DNA of 43,809 bases from Actinomadura hibisca NBRC 15177. Its GTDB lineage: Bacteria > Actinomycetota > Actinomycetes > Streptosporangiales > Streptosporangiaceae. Positions 1 to 9,200 of the stretch are shown piece by piece. Positions within the stretch are counted from its first letter, which is position 1. Each line of letters opens with the position of its first letter. Under the pieces are notes generated by a model. It searched no databases, was not told the origin of the DNA, and saw nothing but the letters and a program-made list of their open reading frames with translations. The translations under genes and the position numbers were made by a program. Location: positions 1 through 43,809 of the forward strand of contig NZ_BCRO01000083.1 of NCBI RefSeq assembly GCF_001552635.1. The letters run 5' to 3'.

Positions 1-1
1 T

Positions 2-45
2 CTGTCCCGGTGGGGCTCGCCTCCGGCGTCGCCCCGCCGGGACAG
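2..45. terminator. Strong GC-rich hairpin at left edge, probable terminator
   Basis: Arms 2-10 and 37-45 are perfectly complementary (9 bp). A T-G wobble and a further 5 bp (12-16 with 31-35) follow, and a small inner stem (18-21 with 25-28) closes the structure. There is no T-run after it, which is usual for actinobacterial terminators. It probably ends a gene lying to the left of the window, but direction cannot be decided. Confidence 0.6.
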
Positions 46-704
46 GTAGGCACTCGCGCGACGGCTGAGGTCTTTGAGGCAGGTCCTCGGCCCCGCGTCC
101 AGGTCCCTGTGTCTAGGGCTTGCGGCCGGGCACGTGTCCGAGTCCTGCGTCAGGGCCTTTCCCGGCGTCCTTAGGGCGCCGTTCCGGGCTCGCCCAGAGC
201 GTCAGCAAATCCTTACGGCGACTTCTTCGCCCACCGGCGGGATGCACGAATCCCTTATGGCATAGCACTTCCGGCAAAAGGATCTACCTTCCCAAAGGTA
301 AAGAAAGCCGAGATTTGGCCAAACCGTGGTATTCGCGCATACACTCGTAGTCAGGCCCCGGTCGAGACACCATTGACCGGTTCCGCCTAGAGCCGTCGTG
401 TCCCGTCCGCCAGGCGGGTCTTCCAGCCGGAACGCGACCACCGCGCAGCGGTCGTCGCCCTTGTCGGGCCAGAGCGCCCCCGGCCGGCACCATTCCCGCT
501 CTTTACCGTTCGCGTCCTTCGCGCGTGCCCGCCCCTGCGGTCATGCCCGGCCGCACGCGGGCTCCCCCATGCCCTGACTCGGGGCCTTTGTTTAGCGGGT
601 TCTCCACGACGGCGACTTTCGAGCCAATGCTCGGGCCGTTTCCCCCTGACTGCCGGCGTGTCCGGCGCGGAACGGCTGCCCAGTCCGCCGAACAAAGGAT
701 TTTC
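46..704. other. Long intergenic stretch, no recognisable gene
   Basis: No open frame here has a good ribosome binding site, the expected third-position G/C bias or a family I recognise. About 240-345 is visibly more AT-rich than the rest of the window. It contains a 6-bp hairpin (285-290 with 295-300) and a 10-bp palindrome TTTGGCCAAA (314-323). I looked for RNase P RNA, tmRNA, SRP RNA, tRNA and the c-di-AMP (ydaO) riboswitch that often precedes secreted cell-wall proteins in actinobacteria, and recognised none. The stretch may be a long leader or promoter region for the secreted protein at 705, or hold an unrecognised small RNA. Confidence 0.5.
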
Positions 705-1316
705 ATGCAGAAGCGAGCGCTCAACGTCGCGCTGACCACCGCGTCGGCCGCCTGCCTGGCCGGCGTCATGGTGGCCGGCATCGCCGCCGCCAGCGACGAC
801 AACGCTCCCGAAAAGCAGAACATGCCGTCGCACCAGCCCGCGGCGGCGCAGCAGGAGGCCGCTCCCAAGGCGGCCGCGAAGAAGGCCGAGAAGGCCGAGA
901 AGAAGGCGGCGCCGAAGTCGGCCGCCCTTCTCACCGGCAAGACCACCGCCTCCTACTTCTGGGACGACGGTTCGGGCGTCAACGGCGACACCGGCGCCCC
1001 CGCCGGTGGCAAGCCGATGCAGAAGGGCCTGTTCGCCTCGCCGAGCTGGCCGCTGCACACCAAGGTGAAGGTCACCTACAACGGCCGCAGCGTGACCGGC
1101 TTCGTGGGCGACCGAGGCCCCGGCGAGCCGTCCCACCGCGGCGTGATGCTCGACCTGGACACCTACACCTTCCGCTACCTGCTGGACGGCAAGAAGCCCG
1201 CCAGCAAGTACAACGCCGGCGGTGGCGAAGGCCACCTCAAGGGCGTCAAGTACGAGATCGTCAAGTGGGGCTCGGGCGCGGGCAAGAAGGGCGCTCCCGT
1301 CCCGTTCGGCTCCTGA
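705..1316 (+). CDS. Secreted RlpA-like double-psi beta-barrel protein
   Basis: A 203-residue exported protein. The ATG at 705 is preceded by AAAGGA 6 bases upstream and gives a typical signal peptide (MQKR, then a hydrophobic stretch, with A-rich cleavage near residue 29). An upstream in-frame start at 525 would add a nonsecretory tail and is unlikely. Residues about 30-75 form an Ala/Lys/Glu-rich linker with repeated KKAEKAEKK. Residues about 78-200 resemble the RlpA/expansin-type barrel: TASYFWDDGSGVNGDTGAP, a VGDRGP segment and a Lys-rich end. In this fold a conserved Asp acts in peptidoglycan cleavage; the D of GDRGP is a candidate here. It probably acts at the cell wall. It stands alone, convergent with the siderophore-binding lipoprotein across a shared terminator. 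The fold call is fairly sure; enzymatic activity is not. Confidence 0.75.
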   Translation: MQKRALNVALTTASAACLAGVMVAGIAAASDDNAPEKQNMPSHQPAAAQQEAAPKAAAKKAEKAEKKAAPKSAALLTGKTTASYFWDDGSGVNGDTGAPAGGKPMQKGLFASPSWPLHTKVKVTYNGRSVTGFVGDRGPGEPSHRGVMLDLDTYTFRYLLDGKKPASKYNAGGGEGHLKGVKYEIVKWGSGAGKKGAPVPFGS

Positions 1317-1338
1317 CGGCCGCGAAGGTAAAAGCTGA

Positions 1339-1388
1339 AAAGTAAAAAGTCCCGGAGACCGAGTGCGGTCTCCGGGACTTTTTACTTT
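1339..1388. terminator. 23-bp perfect-stem bidirectional terminator
   Basis: Arms 1339-1361 and 1366-1388 match over 23 bp around a 4-base loop (AGTG). The outer part of the stem is A-rich on the left and T-rich on the right, so either strand reads a stable hairpin followed by a T-rich tract. It lies between two convergent genes and should stop transcription from both. Confidence 0.93.
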
Positions 1389-1395
1389 CGGGGCC

Positions 1396-2385
1396 CTACT
1401 TGGCGAGCGCCTTCTCGACGTCGCCGAGCACCGAGGCGGCGGCCGCCGGGCCGCCGCGCGAGGTCCAGATCGCGCCGTCCACGTTGACCACGTGCCCGGC
1501 CTTGGTGACGGCCAGGTTCTTGAACGCCGGGATCTTCTTGGCCTCGGCCAGCGCGGCGTCGGCGTCGGCGTTCAGCGTGCCCAGGAACATCCAGTCGCCG
1601 TCCAGCACCTGGAGCTTCTCCAGGCTGAGCGCCTCGCTGGGGGAGACGCCGGCCGGGGTGAGCTGGCCCTCGGGGCGGCCGAGGCCCAGGTCGCGGATCA
1701 CCGTGCTGGAGAAGTGGTCCTTCAGCATGTAGGAGGGGCCCTGGGCGTGCCAGCGCACGATGCTGATCTTGGCGTCCTTGTTGTCGCCGAGCTTGCCCTT
1801 CACCTCGGCGACCCGCTTGTCGTAGTCGGCGAGCACGGCCTTGGCCTCGGTCTGCTTGCCCAGCACCTCGGCGGTGCGGGTGAAGGTGTCCTTCCAGCCC
1901 TCGGTCATCTTGGTGGTCAGCACCGTGGCCGGGGTGATCTTCTTGAGCTGCTCGACGATCTTGGCGTCCGGGATGAACCCGGCCAGGATCAGGTCGGGCT
2001 GGGCCTGGGTGACCTTGTCCATCGCCGGGGTGCTGAGGTCGCCGACGACCGTGTAGTCGCCGGTCAGCTTGGACTTGAGGTAGCCCGGCACGTCCTTGGC
2101 GAAGCGGCCGTTGGTGACGCCGACCGGCTGCACGCCGAGCGCCAGGGCCGAGTCGAGGTCGGTCTCGTTGAGCACGACCACCCGCTTGGGCTGGACGGGC
2201 ACCTGCACCTTGGCGCCGGTGGCGTCGGTGACCTCGCGCGTGGCGGCCGCTCCGGCCTCCTCGCCGCCGTCGCCGTCGCCGCCGCAGGCGGTCAGGCCCA
2301 GCGAGAGGGCGAGCATTCCGGCGGCGAGGCCGGCCAGTCCGCGACGGCCGTGGCGGCCGCGGCGGGAGGGGGTCGTGGTGGTCAT
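1396..2385 (-). CDS. Iron-siderophore ABC transporter substrate-binding lipoprotein
   Basis: A 329-residue FecB/FepB-type (periplasmic binding protein clan) lipoprotein that should capture ferric siderophore outside the membrane and deliver it to the permease-ATPase encoded at 18035-21114. The N-terminus has twin arginines, a hydrophobic stretch and a lipobox LTAC with the acylated Cys at residue 34. The family pattern follows: RVVVLNETDLDSALALGVQPVGV, and QPDLILAGF in the middle. The start ATG has AGGAGA about 6 bases upstream. An iron box overlaps its promoter at 2421-2442, so expression should rise when iron is scarce. It is divergent from the NRPS operon. Family assignment is secure; the exact siderophore is inferred from context. 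Confidence 0.92.
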   Translation of the reverse strand: MTTTTPSRRGRHGRRGLAGLAAGMLALSLGLTACGGDGDGGEEAGAAATREVTDATGAKVQVPVQPKRVVVLNETDLDSALALGVQPVGVTNGRFAKDVPGYLKSKLTGDYTVVGDLSTPAMDKVTQAQPDLILAGFIPDAKIVEQLKKITPATVLTTKMTEGWKDTFTRTAEVLGKQTEAKAVLADYDKRVAEVKGKLGDNKDAKISIVRWHAQGPSYMLKDHFSSTVIRDLGLGRPEGQLTPAGVSPSEALSLEKLQVLDGDWMFLGTLNADADAALAEAKKIPAFKNLAVTKAGHVVNVDGAIWTSRGGPAAAASVLGDVEKALAK

Positions 2386-2420
2386 GGGTTCTCCTGATCA
2401 ACGGAACGCTTCGGTCCGAG

Positions 2421-2442
2421 ACCTTAGGTTAGGCTCGCCTAA
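2421..2442 (-). promoter_or_regulatory. Iron box (DtxR/IdeR/DmdR1-type) over the lipoprotein promoter
   Basis: TTAGGTTAGGCTCGCCTAA at 2424-2442 closely matches the actinobacterial iron-box consensus TTAGGTTAGGCTAACCTAA. Read on the minus strand, a TANNNT-type -10 (TAAGGT, 2426-2421) overlaps the edge of the box, so the repressor with Fe(II) would block promoter access. Confidence 0.85.
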
Positions 2443-2519
2443 TTTGTCACGGGGTGTGGCCTAGATCGCTCTTACCGCGATCGGCGGGTGCCGCCGTTGA
2501 CCCCCCGATCACCCGATGC

Positions 2520-2563
2520 TTAGCTAAGGCTTACCTAAGGCGACTTAGCTTAGGCTTGCCTAA
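2520..2563 (+). promoter_or_regulatory. Two tandem iron boxes upstream of the NRPS operon
   Basis: Box A, TTAGCTAAGGCTTACCTAA (2520-2538), and box B, TTAGCTTAGGCTTGCCTAA (2545-2563), both fit the DtxR/IdeR-type consensus. Their start-to-start distance is 25 bp. They lie 41 bp or more upstream of the GTG start at 2604 and should repress the acyltransferase-NRPS-exporter-SIP-hydroxylase operon when iron is plentiful. Confidence 0.85.
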
Positions 2564-2603
2564 GTTGCCTGGTGCGGAGACCCCCGACCCCCCTGGAGGC
2601 AAC

Positions 2604-3245
2604 GTGCACAGCGACCCGGCCGGACCCACCGGCGAGTACACCCGGGAGATCCGATCGGGCCTGGGCCCGGCGGTGCTGGCGGCCGGACCGCCGCCGGTCC
2701 CCGAGCTGGCGGCGCCCTTCTCCTGCCGCGTCGCCCGCCCCGAGGGCGCCGACCTGGACCTGATCCACCGCTGGATGAACCTGCCGCACGTGGCGGCGAC
2801 CTACGACCAGGCGTGGACGCGCGAGCGCTGGGCCGCCGACATCGAGGGCCAGCTCGCGGGCGAGTTCGCCCGGCCGTTCATCGTCGAGTACGAGGGCCGC
2901 CCGATCGCCTACGTCGAGCTGTACCGGGCCGCCCGCGACGTGGTCGCCGGCACCTATCCCGCGCTGCCGCACGACGTCGGCTTCCACATCGCCATCGGCG
3001 AGACCGACAGCGTCGGCCGCGGCGTCGGCGGCCGGATCTTCCGGGCCTTCATCGACGGCGTGTTCACCGCCGAGCCCGCCTGCACCCGCATCGTCTCCGA
3101 GCCCGACGCGGGCAACGAGATCGCGCGCAAGATCGACACCAGGCTGGGGCTGCGCTTCCTCGGCGAGGTCGACCTGCCGCACAAGCGCGCGGCGCTGTTC
3201 ATCTACCCGCGCACCGAGGCGGACCTGCCGAGCCTGTCCGCATGA
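2604..3245 (+). CDS. GNAT siderophore N-acyltransferase (IucB/MbtK-like)
   Basis: A 213-residue acyltransferase of the siderophore branch of the GNAT superfamily. The IucB/MbtK-type pattern is visible: HRWMNLPHVAATYDQAW near the N-terminus, a central FIVEYEGRPIAYVELYR strand, an acyl-CoA loop VGRGVGGRIFRAF, then IVSEPDAGNEIARK and a C-terminal K-A-LF-YP segment. These enzymes acylate the side-chain hydroxylamine of N-hydroxyornithine or N-hydroxylysine to make a hydroxamate. The GTG at 2604 is chosen because TGGAGG lies 5 bases upstream; the open frame extends to 2454 but runs through the iron boxes. Its stop overlaps the NRPS start (ATGA), implying coupled translation. The N-hydroxylase supplying its likely substrate is in the same operon. 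The acyl group cannot be told from sequence. Confidence 0.8.
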   Translation: MHSDPAGPTGEYTREIRSGLGPAVLAAGPPPVPELAAPFSCRVARPEGADLDLIHRWMNLPHVAATYDQAWTRERWAADIEGQLAGEFARPFIVEYEGRPIAYVELYRAARDVVAGTYPALPHDVGFHIAIGETDSVGRGVGGRIFRAFIDGVFTAEPACTRIVSEPDAGNEIARKIDTRLGLRFLGEVDLPHKRAALFIYPRTEADLPSLSA

Positions 3246-6200
3246 CCCCTGCCAGTATGCGCGAGGCCACGCCCCCCGCCCCCGCCGGCGCGCTGCCCCT
3301 CACCGGCGCGCAGTCGGGCGTCTGGTTCGCCCAGCGGCTGGACCCCGGCAGCCCGGCCTACAACACCGCCGAGTACGTGGAGATCCACGGCCCGGTCGAC
3401 CCGGCGCTGTTCGAGCGCGCGCTGCGGCGCGCGGTCGCCGAGGCCGAGGCGCTGAACGTGCGCTTCGGCGGCCCCGCCGACGAGCCCTGGCAGCTCGTCG
3501 AGCCGGGGGAGTGGCCGCTGCGCCGCGCCGACGTCGGGGACGCCCCCGACCCGCGCGCCGCCGCCGAGACGTGGATGCGCGCCGACCTCGCGCGCCCCGT
3601 CCCGCTGGTGGACGGCCCGCTGTTCACCCAGGCGCTGATCACCGCTCCCGGGCGCGCCTTCTGGTACCAGCGCTGCCACCACATCGTCATGGACGCCTAC
3701 GGCTACTCGCAGCTCACCACGCGCGTCGCCGAGATCTACACCGCGCTGGCCGCCGGGACGGAACCCGCCGAGACCTCCTTCCGGCCGCTGCGGACGCTGG
3801 TCGACGACGAGGCCGCCTACCGCGCCTCGGACAGGTTCGCCGCCGACCGCGAGTACTGGACGGCCCGTTTCGCCGACCGGCCCCAGGTGACCGGCATGGC
3901 CGAGGGCGCGCCGGTGCCCGCGCACGACTTCCTGCGCCGCACCGGCCGCGTCCCGGCCGCCGGGCCGAACGACCTCGCGGCGCGGACCCGGGCGACCTGG
4001 CCCGAGGTGATGATCGCGGGCACCGCCGCCTACCTGCACCGGCGCACCGGCGCGCGCGACGTGGTGCTCGGCCTGCCGCTGATGGGCCGCCTCGGCACCG
4101 CCGCCGCCCGCGTGCCGGGCATGGTCGTCAACGTCGTGCCGCTGCGCCTGGAGGTGCGCCCGGCCACCACCGCCGGGGAGCTGGTCGCCCAGACGGTGCG
4201 GGCGCTGCGCGAGGCCCGCAAGCACGGCCGCTACCGGGGCGAGGACCTGCGCCGCGACCTGCGGCTGCTCGGCGAGGACCGGCGGCTGACCGGCCCGCTG
4301 ATCAACATCAAGCCGTTCACGCCCGCGCTGGACTTCGCCGGGTGCCGCGCGACCACGCACTACCTGTCGGCCGGCCCGGTGGACGACCTGACGATCACCG
4401 TGCACGGCGCCGCCCCCGAGACGGGCGTGCTGCCGCTCGAACTGGACGCCAACCCCCGCCTCTATGGCGCCGCCGACCTGGCCGAGCACGCCCGCTCCCT
4501 GACCGCCCTGCTGAACGACTTCACCGAGGGCGGCCCTGATCAGCCGATCGGCCGCCTCCAGGTCACCGCGCCCGGCCCGCGCTCGGCCCCGCAGCCCGTC
4601 CAGCCGCCCACTCCTCAGAACGACGCCACGCTCGTCGATCTCTTCGAGCGGCGCGCCGCCGAGACGCCCGACGCGGTCGCGGTGACCGGCGCGTTCTCCT
4701 ACGGCGAGCTGAACGCGGCCGCCAACCGCCTGGCCCATCTGCTGGCCGAACGCGGCGCGGGCCCCGGCACGTTCGTGGCGCTCACCCTGCCCCGGTCGCC
4801 CGACCAGGTCACCGCGATCCTGGCGGTCCTCAAGACCGGCGCGGCGTACGTGCCGATCGACCCCGCCTACCCGGCCGAACGCATCGCCGCCACGCTCGAC
4901 GACGCCCGCCCCGTCCTGACCGTCACCCCCGACACGATCACCGAGGCCGCCGGGCACGATCCGCAGAACCTGGGCCGGGCCCTGTCCCCGGACCTGCCCG
5001 CCTACGTGATCTACACCTCCGGCTCGACCGGGAAGCCCAAGGGCGTCGTGGTGCCGCACCGCGCGGTGGTCCGGCTGTTCACCGCCACCGACCACTGGTT
5101 CGGGTTCACCCGCGACGACGTGTGGACGCTGTTCCACTCCTACGCCTTCGACTTCTCGGTGTGGGAGTTGTGGGGCGCGCTCCTGCACGGCGGTCGCCTG
5201 GTCGTCGTCCCGCACGAGACCAGCCGCTCGCCCGAGGCGTTCCTGCGCCTGCTGGAGGACGAGCGCGTCACCGTCCTCAACCAGACGCCGTCCGCCTTCC
5301 ACCAGCTCGCCCGCGCCGACGCCGACGACCCCGGCCGCGCCCTGGCGTTGCGGTACGTGGTCTTCGGCGGCGAGGCCCTGGACCTCGGCCGCCTCGCCGA
5401 CTGGTACCGGCGGCACCCGGCCGACGCCCCGCGTCTGGTCAACATGTACGGCATCACCGAGACGACCGTGCACGTCACCCACCTGGAGGTGGACCCCGCC
5501 CGCCTCACCGGGGGCAGCCTCGTCGGCGGCCCCATCCCCGACCTGCGCGTCCACGTCCTGGACGAGGCCCTGACGCCGGTCGCGCCGGGCCGCACCGGCG
5601 AGATGTACGTGGCGGGCGCGGGCCTTGCGCACGGCTACCTCAACCGGCCCGGCCTGACCGCCGAGCGGTTCGTGGCCGACCCGTTCGGGCCGCCCGGCTC
5701 GCGCATGTACCGCTCCGGCGACCTGGCGCGGATCACCCCCGACGGCCTGCTGGAGTTCGCCGGCCGCGCCGACGACCAGGTGAAGATCCGCGGCTTCCGC
5801 ATCGAGCCGGGCGAGGTCGAGGCGGCATTGCTGGCCCGTCCCGGCGTCGCGCACGCCGCCGTGGTCGTCCGCGAGGACCGGCCGGGCGACCGCCGCCTCG
5901 TCGCCTACGTCGTGCCCGCCCCGGCCGCCGCCCTCGGCGACCTGCGCGCCCAGCTGGCGGACCTGCTGCCCGCGCACATGGTCCCGGCCGCCGTCGTGGA
6001 GCTGGCCGCGCTGCCGCTGACCGTCAACGGCAAGCTCGACCGCAAGGCCCTGCCCGCCCCCGACCACGCCGCCGCCGCGACCGGCACCGCCCCGCGCACC
6101 GAGCGCGAGGAGGCGCTGTGCGCGCTGTTCGGCGAGGTGCTGGGCGTGCCCGGCGCCGGTGTTGACGACGGCTTCTTCGACCTCGGCGGCGACTCGCTGC

Positions 6201-9200
6201 TCGCCGCCCGCCTCGTCAGCCGCGTCCGCGCCGTGCTGGGCGTGGAACTCGGCATCCGCACCGTGTTCGAGACGCCCACCGTCGCCGCGATCGCCGCCGC
6301 CCTCGGCGACACGGCGACCGGCCGCCCGCCGCTGCGGCCCGAGCCCCGCCCCGAACGTGTGCCGCTGTCGCCCGCCCAGCGCGGATTGTGGTTCCTGCAC
6401 CAGACCGGCGCGGGCGCCACCTACAACGTCCCGATCGCGCTGCGGCTCACCGGCGAGCTGGACACCGCCGCGCTGGCCGCCGCCCTCGGCGACGTGATGG
6501 AGCGCCACGAGATCCTGCGCACCGTCTTCCCCGACGACGACGGCACCCCGTACCAGCAGGTCCTGCCCGCCGCCGCGCCCCTGCTGCACCGCGCCGCGAC
6601 CGGGGAGGAGTTCGCCGAGGCCGCCCGGCACGTGTTCGACCTGGCCGCCGAGCCCCCGATCCGCGCCGTGCTGCACCAGGCCGCGCCGGACCGTCAGGAT
6701 CTGCTCCTCCTGCTGCACCACATCGCGGGCGACGAGTGGTCGCAGACCCGCCTGGTCGGCGACCTCGCCGCCGCCTACGCCGCCCGCCGCAACGGCTGCG
6801 CCCCCGACTGGGAGCCGCTGCCCGTCCAGTACGCCGACTACACCCTCTGGCAGCGCCGCCTGCCCGTGGACGAGCAGCTCGCCCACTGGGAGAAGGTGCT
6901 CGAAGGGCTGCCCGCCGAACTGGACCTGCCCGCCGACCGGCCCCGCCCGGTCGCCGCCGGGCACCGGGGCGAGGTCGTGCCGTTCACGATCGGCCCCGAC
7001 CTGCACCGCGCGCTGGCGGCGCTGGCCCGCGACGCCCGCGCCAGCCTGTTCATGGCCGTGCAGGCGGGCATCGCCGCGCTGCTGACGCGGCTGGGCGCGG
7101 GCACCGACATCCCGGTCGGCACCCCGGCGGCGGGCCGCACCGACGACGCGCTCGACGCGCTGGTCGGCTGCTTCGTCAACCCGCTGGTGCTGCGCACCGA
7201 CACTTCCGGCGCGCCCGGCTTCGCCGCGCTGCTGGAGCGCGTCCGCGAGACCGACCTCGCCGCCTTCGAGCACCAGGACGTGCCGTTCGAACGCCTGGTG
7301 GAGGCGCTGCGCCCGGCGCGCTCGTTGGCGCGCCACCCGCTGTTCCAGGTCATGCTGACCTATTGGAACGACGACCCGGCCACGGCCCCCGTCCTGCCCG
7401 GCCTGGACGCCGAGGTGACGATGGTGCCGACCGGCGCGGCCAAGTTCGACCTGGCGTTCCGCCTGGTCGAGCACGCGGGCCGCGACGGCGTCGAAGGGGC
7501 CGTGGAGTACAGCGCGGAGATGTTCGACCGCGCCACCGTCGAGGCCCTGGCCGCGCGCCTGGTCCGGCTGCTGGAACAGGCCGTCGCCGACCCGGCCCGG
7601 CCGATCACCGAGCTGGACGTGCTGGGCGACGCCGAGCGCGCCACGATCCTGCGGACCTGGAACGACACCGGGCACGACCTCCCGCCCGCGACCCTGCCCA
7701 CGCTGTTCGAAGCGCAGGTGAAGCGGGACACCGGGGCCGTCGCCGTCGTGACCGACGAGCTGGAGCTGACCTACGCCCAGCTCAACGCCCGCGCCAACCG
7801 GCTGGCGCACCACCTGGTCCGCGACCGGGGCGTGCGCCCCGAGGACCTGGTCGGCATCAGCCTGCCGCGCACCGCCGACATGGTGGTGGCCGTCCTGGCG
7901 GTGATGAAGGCCGGGGCCGCCTACCTGCCGCTCGACCCCGAGTACCCGGCCGACCGGCTGGCCTACATGCGGACCGACGCCCGCCCCGTCCACGTGATCG
8001 ACGCCATCGACCACACGGACCTGGCGGGCCTGCCCGACACCGACCCGCCCGGACCGCCGTCGGTGCACCACGCCGCCTACGTCATCTACACCTCCGGCTC
8101 CACCGGCCGCCCCAAGGGCGTCGTGGTCACCCACGCGGGCATCGCCGACCTGGTCGCCACCCAGGAGCAGCGGTTCGGCGCGGGCCCTGGCAGCCGCGTG
8201 CTGCACTTCGCCTCACTCAGCTTCGACGCCGCGCTCTGGCAGATCTGCATCCCGCTGCTGTCGGGCGGCGCGCTGGTGATCTGCCCCGCCGACAAGCGCG
8301 TCCCCGGCGCGCCGCTGGCCGACTTCGCCCGCCGCCACAAGGTGACGATGCTCGGCCTGCCGCCCTCGGTGCTGGCGATGTTCCCGCCCGAGGTCGGCCT
8401 GCCCGACGGCGCGACGCTGGCGATCGGCGCGGAGAAGGTGCCGCAGGACCTGGTCGCCCGCTGGGGCCGCCGCCACCGCGTCGTCAACGCCTACGGCCCG
8501 ACCGAGGCCACCGTCAACGCCACCCTGTGGGACTGCGACCCGGACGCGTCCGGGCCCGTCCCGATCGGCCGCCCCGACCCCGGCACCCGCGCCTACGTGC
8601 TGGACGGCGCGCTGCGGCCGGTGCCGCCCGGCGTCGTCGGCGAGCTGTACCTGGCGGGCGACGGCCTGGCGCGCGGCTACCTCGGCCGCCCCGGCCAGAC
8701 GGCCGAGCGGTTCGTCGCCGACCCCTACGGGCCGCCCGGCGACCGCATGTACCGCACCGGCGACCTGGCCCGCTGGAGCCGCGACGGGGTGCTGCACTTC
8801 GCCGGGCGCGCCGACGACCAGGTCAAGGTGCGCGGCTTCCGTATCGAGCTGGGCGAGATCGAGTCGGCGCTCGCCCGGCAGGACGGCGTCGCGCAGGCCG
8901 CGGTGATCGTCCGGGAGGATCAGCCACCCGAGCGGCGAGTGGCGGAGCGAGGAACGAGTGAGCAAGCGAGCGCGACCATGGGCGCTGTCGCGCGCCTGGT
9001 CGCCTACGTCGTGCCCGAGAAGGAGATCGACGAACGCGCCCTGCGCGCCGCGCTGGCCGCCGAACTGCCCGACTACATGGTGCCGTCGGCGTTCGTGACG
9101 CTGGCCGCGCTGCCGCTGACCCCCAGCGAGAAGCTCGACCGCAAGGCGCTGCCCGCGCCCGACCTCACCGCCGGGACCTCCGGGCGCGGCCCGCGCACCC

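Noticed and set aside
202..441. Minus-strand frame of 79 codons with several Cys residues in the AT-richer leader region
   Set aside because: It has no ribosome binding site, no recognisable family and codon use unlike real genes in the window; treated as chance.
1..704. c-di-AMP (ydaO) riboswitch before the RlpA-like gene
   Set aside because: The conserved ydaO sequence blocks, such as the GCTAACC-type 3' segment, could not be found on either strand.
2813..3241. Upstream extension of the NRPS frame over the acyltransferase gene
   Set aside because: The extension is Arg/Pro-rich out-of-frame translation of the GNAT gene; the ATG at 3242 overlapping the GNAT stop is the clear start.
3242..4560. 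First condensation domain as a heterocyclisation (Cy) domain making a methyloxazoline from Thr
   Set aside because: It has the HHxxxD motif of ordinary C domains rather than DxxxxD of Cy domains.
3203..8206. Very long minus-strand open frame opposite the NRPS
   Set aside because: Gly/Val/Arg-rich antisense translation of high-GC coding DNA; no motifs and no start signal.
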